64,000 bases of DNA from Cellulomonas sp. Leaf395 (GTDB lineage Bacteria > Actinomycetota > Actinomycetes > Actinomycetales > Cellulomonadaceae), in contig NZ_LMQI01000002.1 in assembly GCF_001424125.1 (NCBI RefSeq), positions 310,001-374,000 of the forward strand. The letters run 5' to 3'. Below, piece after piece: positions 63,740 to 64,000 of the stretch. The notes below the pieces were generated by a model. It was not told where the DNA came from. It saw nothing but the letters and a program-made list of their open reading frames with translations, and did not search any database. Position numbers and translations under genes: made by a program. Numbering within the stretch: the stretch's first letter is position 1; each line of letters opens with the position of its first letter.

Positions 63740-64000
63740 ATGACCCTGCTGCGCTCCTTGCTCCTGTTCGCTGTCGCGGCCGTCGCAGAGATCGGTGGCG
63801 CCTGGCTGATCTGGCAGGGCGTGCGGGAGCACCGCGGCGTGCTCTGGATCGGTGCCGGCGTGCTCGCGCTCGGCGCCTACGGGTTCGTCGCGACGCTGCA
63901 GCCCGACGCCAGCTTCGGACGGATCCTGGCCGCGTACGGCGGGATCTTCGTCGCCGGCTCGCTGGCCTGGGGCATGGCCGTCGACAAGTTCCAGCCCGAC
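63740..64000 (+). CDS. YnfA-family small membrane protein, truncated by window end
   Basis: The first 87 codons of a UPF0060/YnfA protein, normally ~107-110 aa, with four helices. Visible: [78 protein letters not shown], matching the family throughout. YnfA relates to small multidrug resistance transporters. It follows the MerR-type gene by 54 bp; co-regulation is possible. The ATG at 63740 has GAGACT 6 nt upstream as a weak leaderless hexamer. Confidence 0.92.
   Translation, partial: MTLLRSLLLFAVAAVAEIGGAWLIWQGVREHRGVLWIGAGVLALGAYGFVATLQPDASFGRILAAYGGIFVAGSLAWGMAVDKFQPD

Overview
The window is very GC-rich, densely packed and bidirectionally coded. Its gene content points to a high-GC actinobacterium of the Micrococcales, probably Cellulomonas or a close relative. 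Indicators are the block clpS-DUF2017-murI-MBL phosphodiesterase-rph-rdgB beside a divergent pncB, the DUF3039/helicase pair, a DUF6318 lipoprotein, GTG starts in many genes, and many start codons lying 6-7 nt downstream of a TANNNT hexamer (the leaderless-mRNA arrangement of actinobacteria). The species assignment is inference. I see no rRNA, insertion sequence, prophage, CRISPR array or replication origin.

Layout. 1-7.2 kb: PTS parts (EIIA and EIIB on minus, divergent ptsI on plus), then truncated hemoglobin, acyl-CoA thioesterase II, topoisomerase IB, an NmrA-like oxidoreductase and a hotdog thioesterase. 7.2-16.5 kb: one minus-strand block with two paralogous pairs of dynamin-like GTPases flanking ettA and an unusual ssb. 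16.6-20.1 kb: tRNA-Arg, a coupled lipoprotein/PKD-like secreted pair, small proteins and a PAP2 phosphatase. 20.1-25.6 kb: orn, tRNA-His, an ATP-grasp protein and an Opu-type osmoprotectant importer whose ATPase gene diverges from its permease and binding-protein genes. The binding protein appears to be a natural circular permutation of the OpuCC fold and is the most striking observation in the window. 25.6-29.8 kb: flavin disulfide oxidoreductase, tRNA-Lys, GroES-like protein, bcp peroxiredoxin, tRNA-Leu, thioredoxin, NUDIX protein. 29.8-37.2 kb: ABC-F protein and the conserved clpS-to-rdgB block, with divergent pncB. 37.3-39.9 kb: a 51-aa membrane protein behind a stress-sigma-like promoter, then helicase and DUF3039.

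40-46.4 kb: one minus-strand sugar operon in the order ROK repressor, binding protein, two permeases, ROK kinase, nagB, consistent with amino-sugar uptake and conversion to fructose-6-phosphate. A palindromic operator candidate sits in the repressor promoter and large hairpins separate the binding-protein and permease genes. 46.5-49.4 kb: luciferase-like oxidoreductase and a LuxR-type two-component system. 49.4-57.7 kb: PfkB kinase and small membrane protein divergent from pgi, with mirror-image promoters; S4, DUF72, AlkA-like glycosylase, YCII, DHA2 exporter, small membrane protein, DUF1992. 57.7-64 kb: OmpR-type two-component system divergent from a LolA-like secreted protein plus ABC exporter, then a MerR regulator with a fused C-terminal domain and a YnfA membrane protein cut by the window end.

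The genes form no single pathway. The recurring themes are sugar and amino-sugar supply (PTS, sugar operon, pgi), osmotic and redox stress (Opu system, peroxiredoxin, thioredoxin, globin), RNA turnover (orn, rph) and membrane or cell-surface biology (GTPase quartet, exporters). All coordinates come from reading the sequence. Family names rest on motif recognition without database searches.
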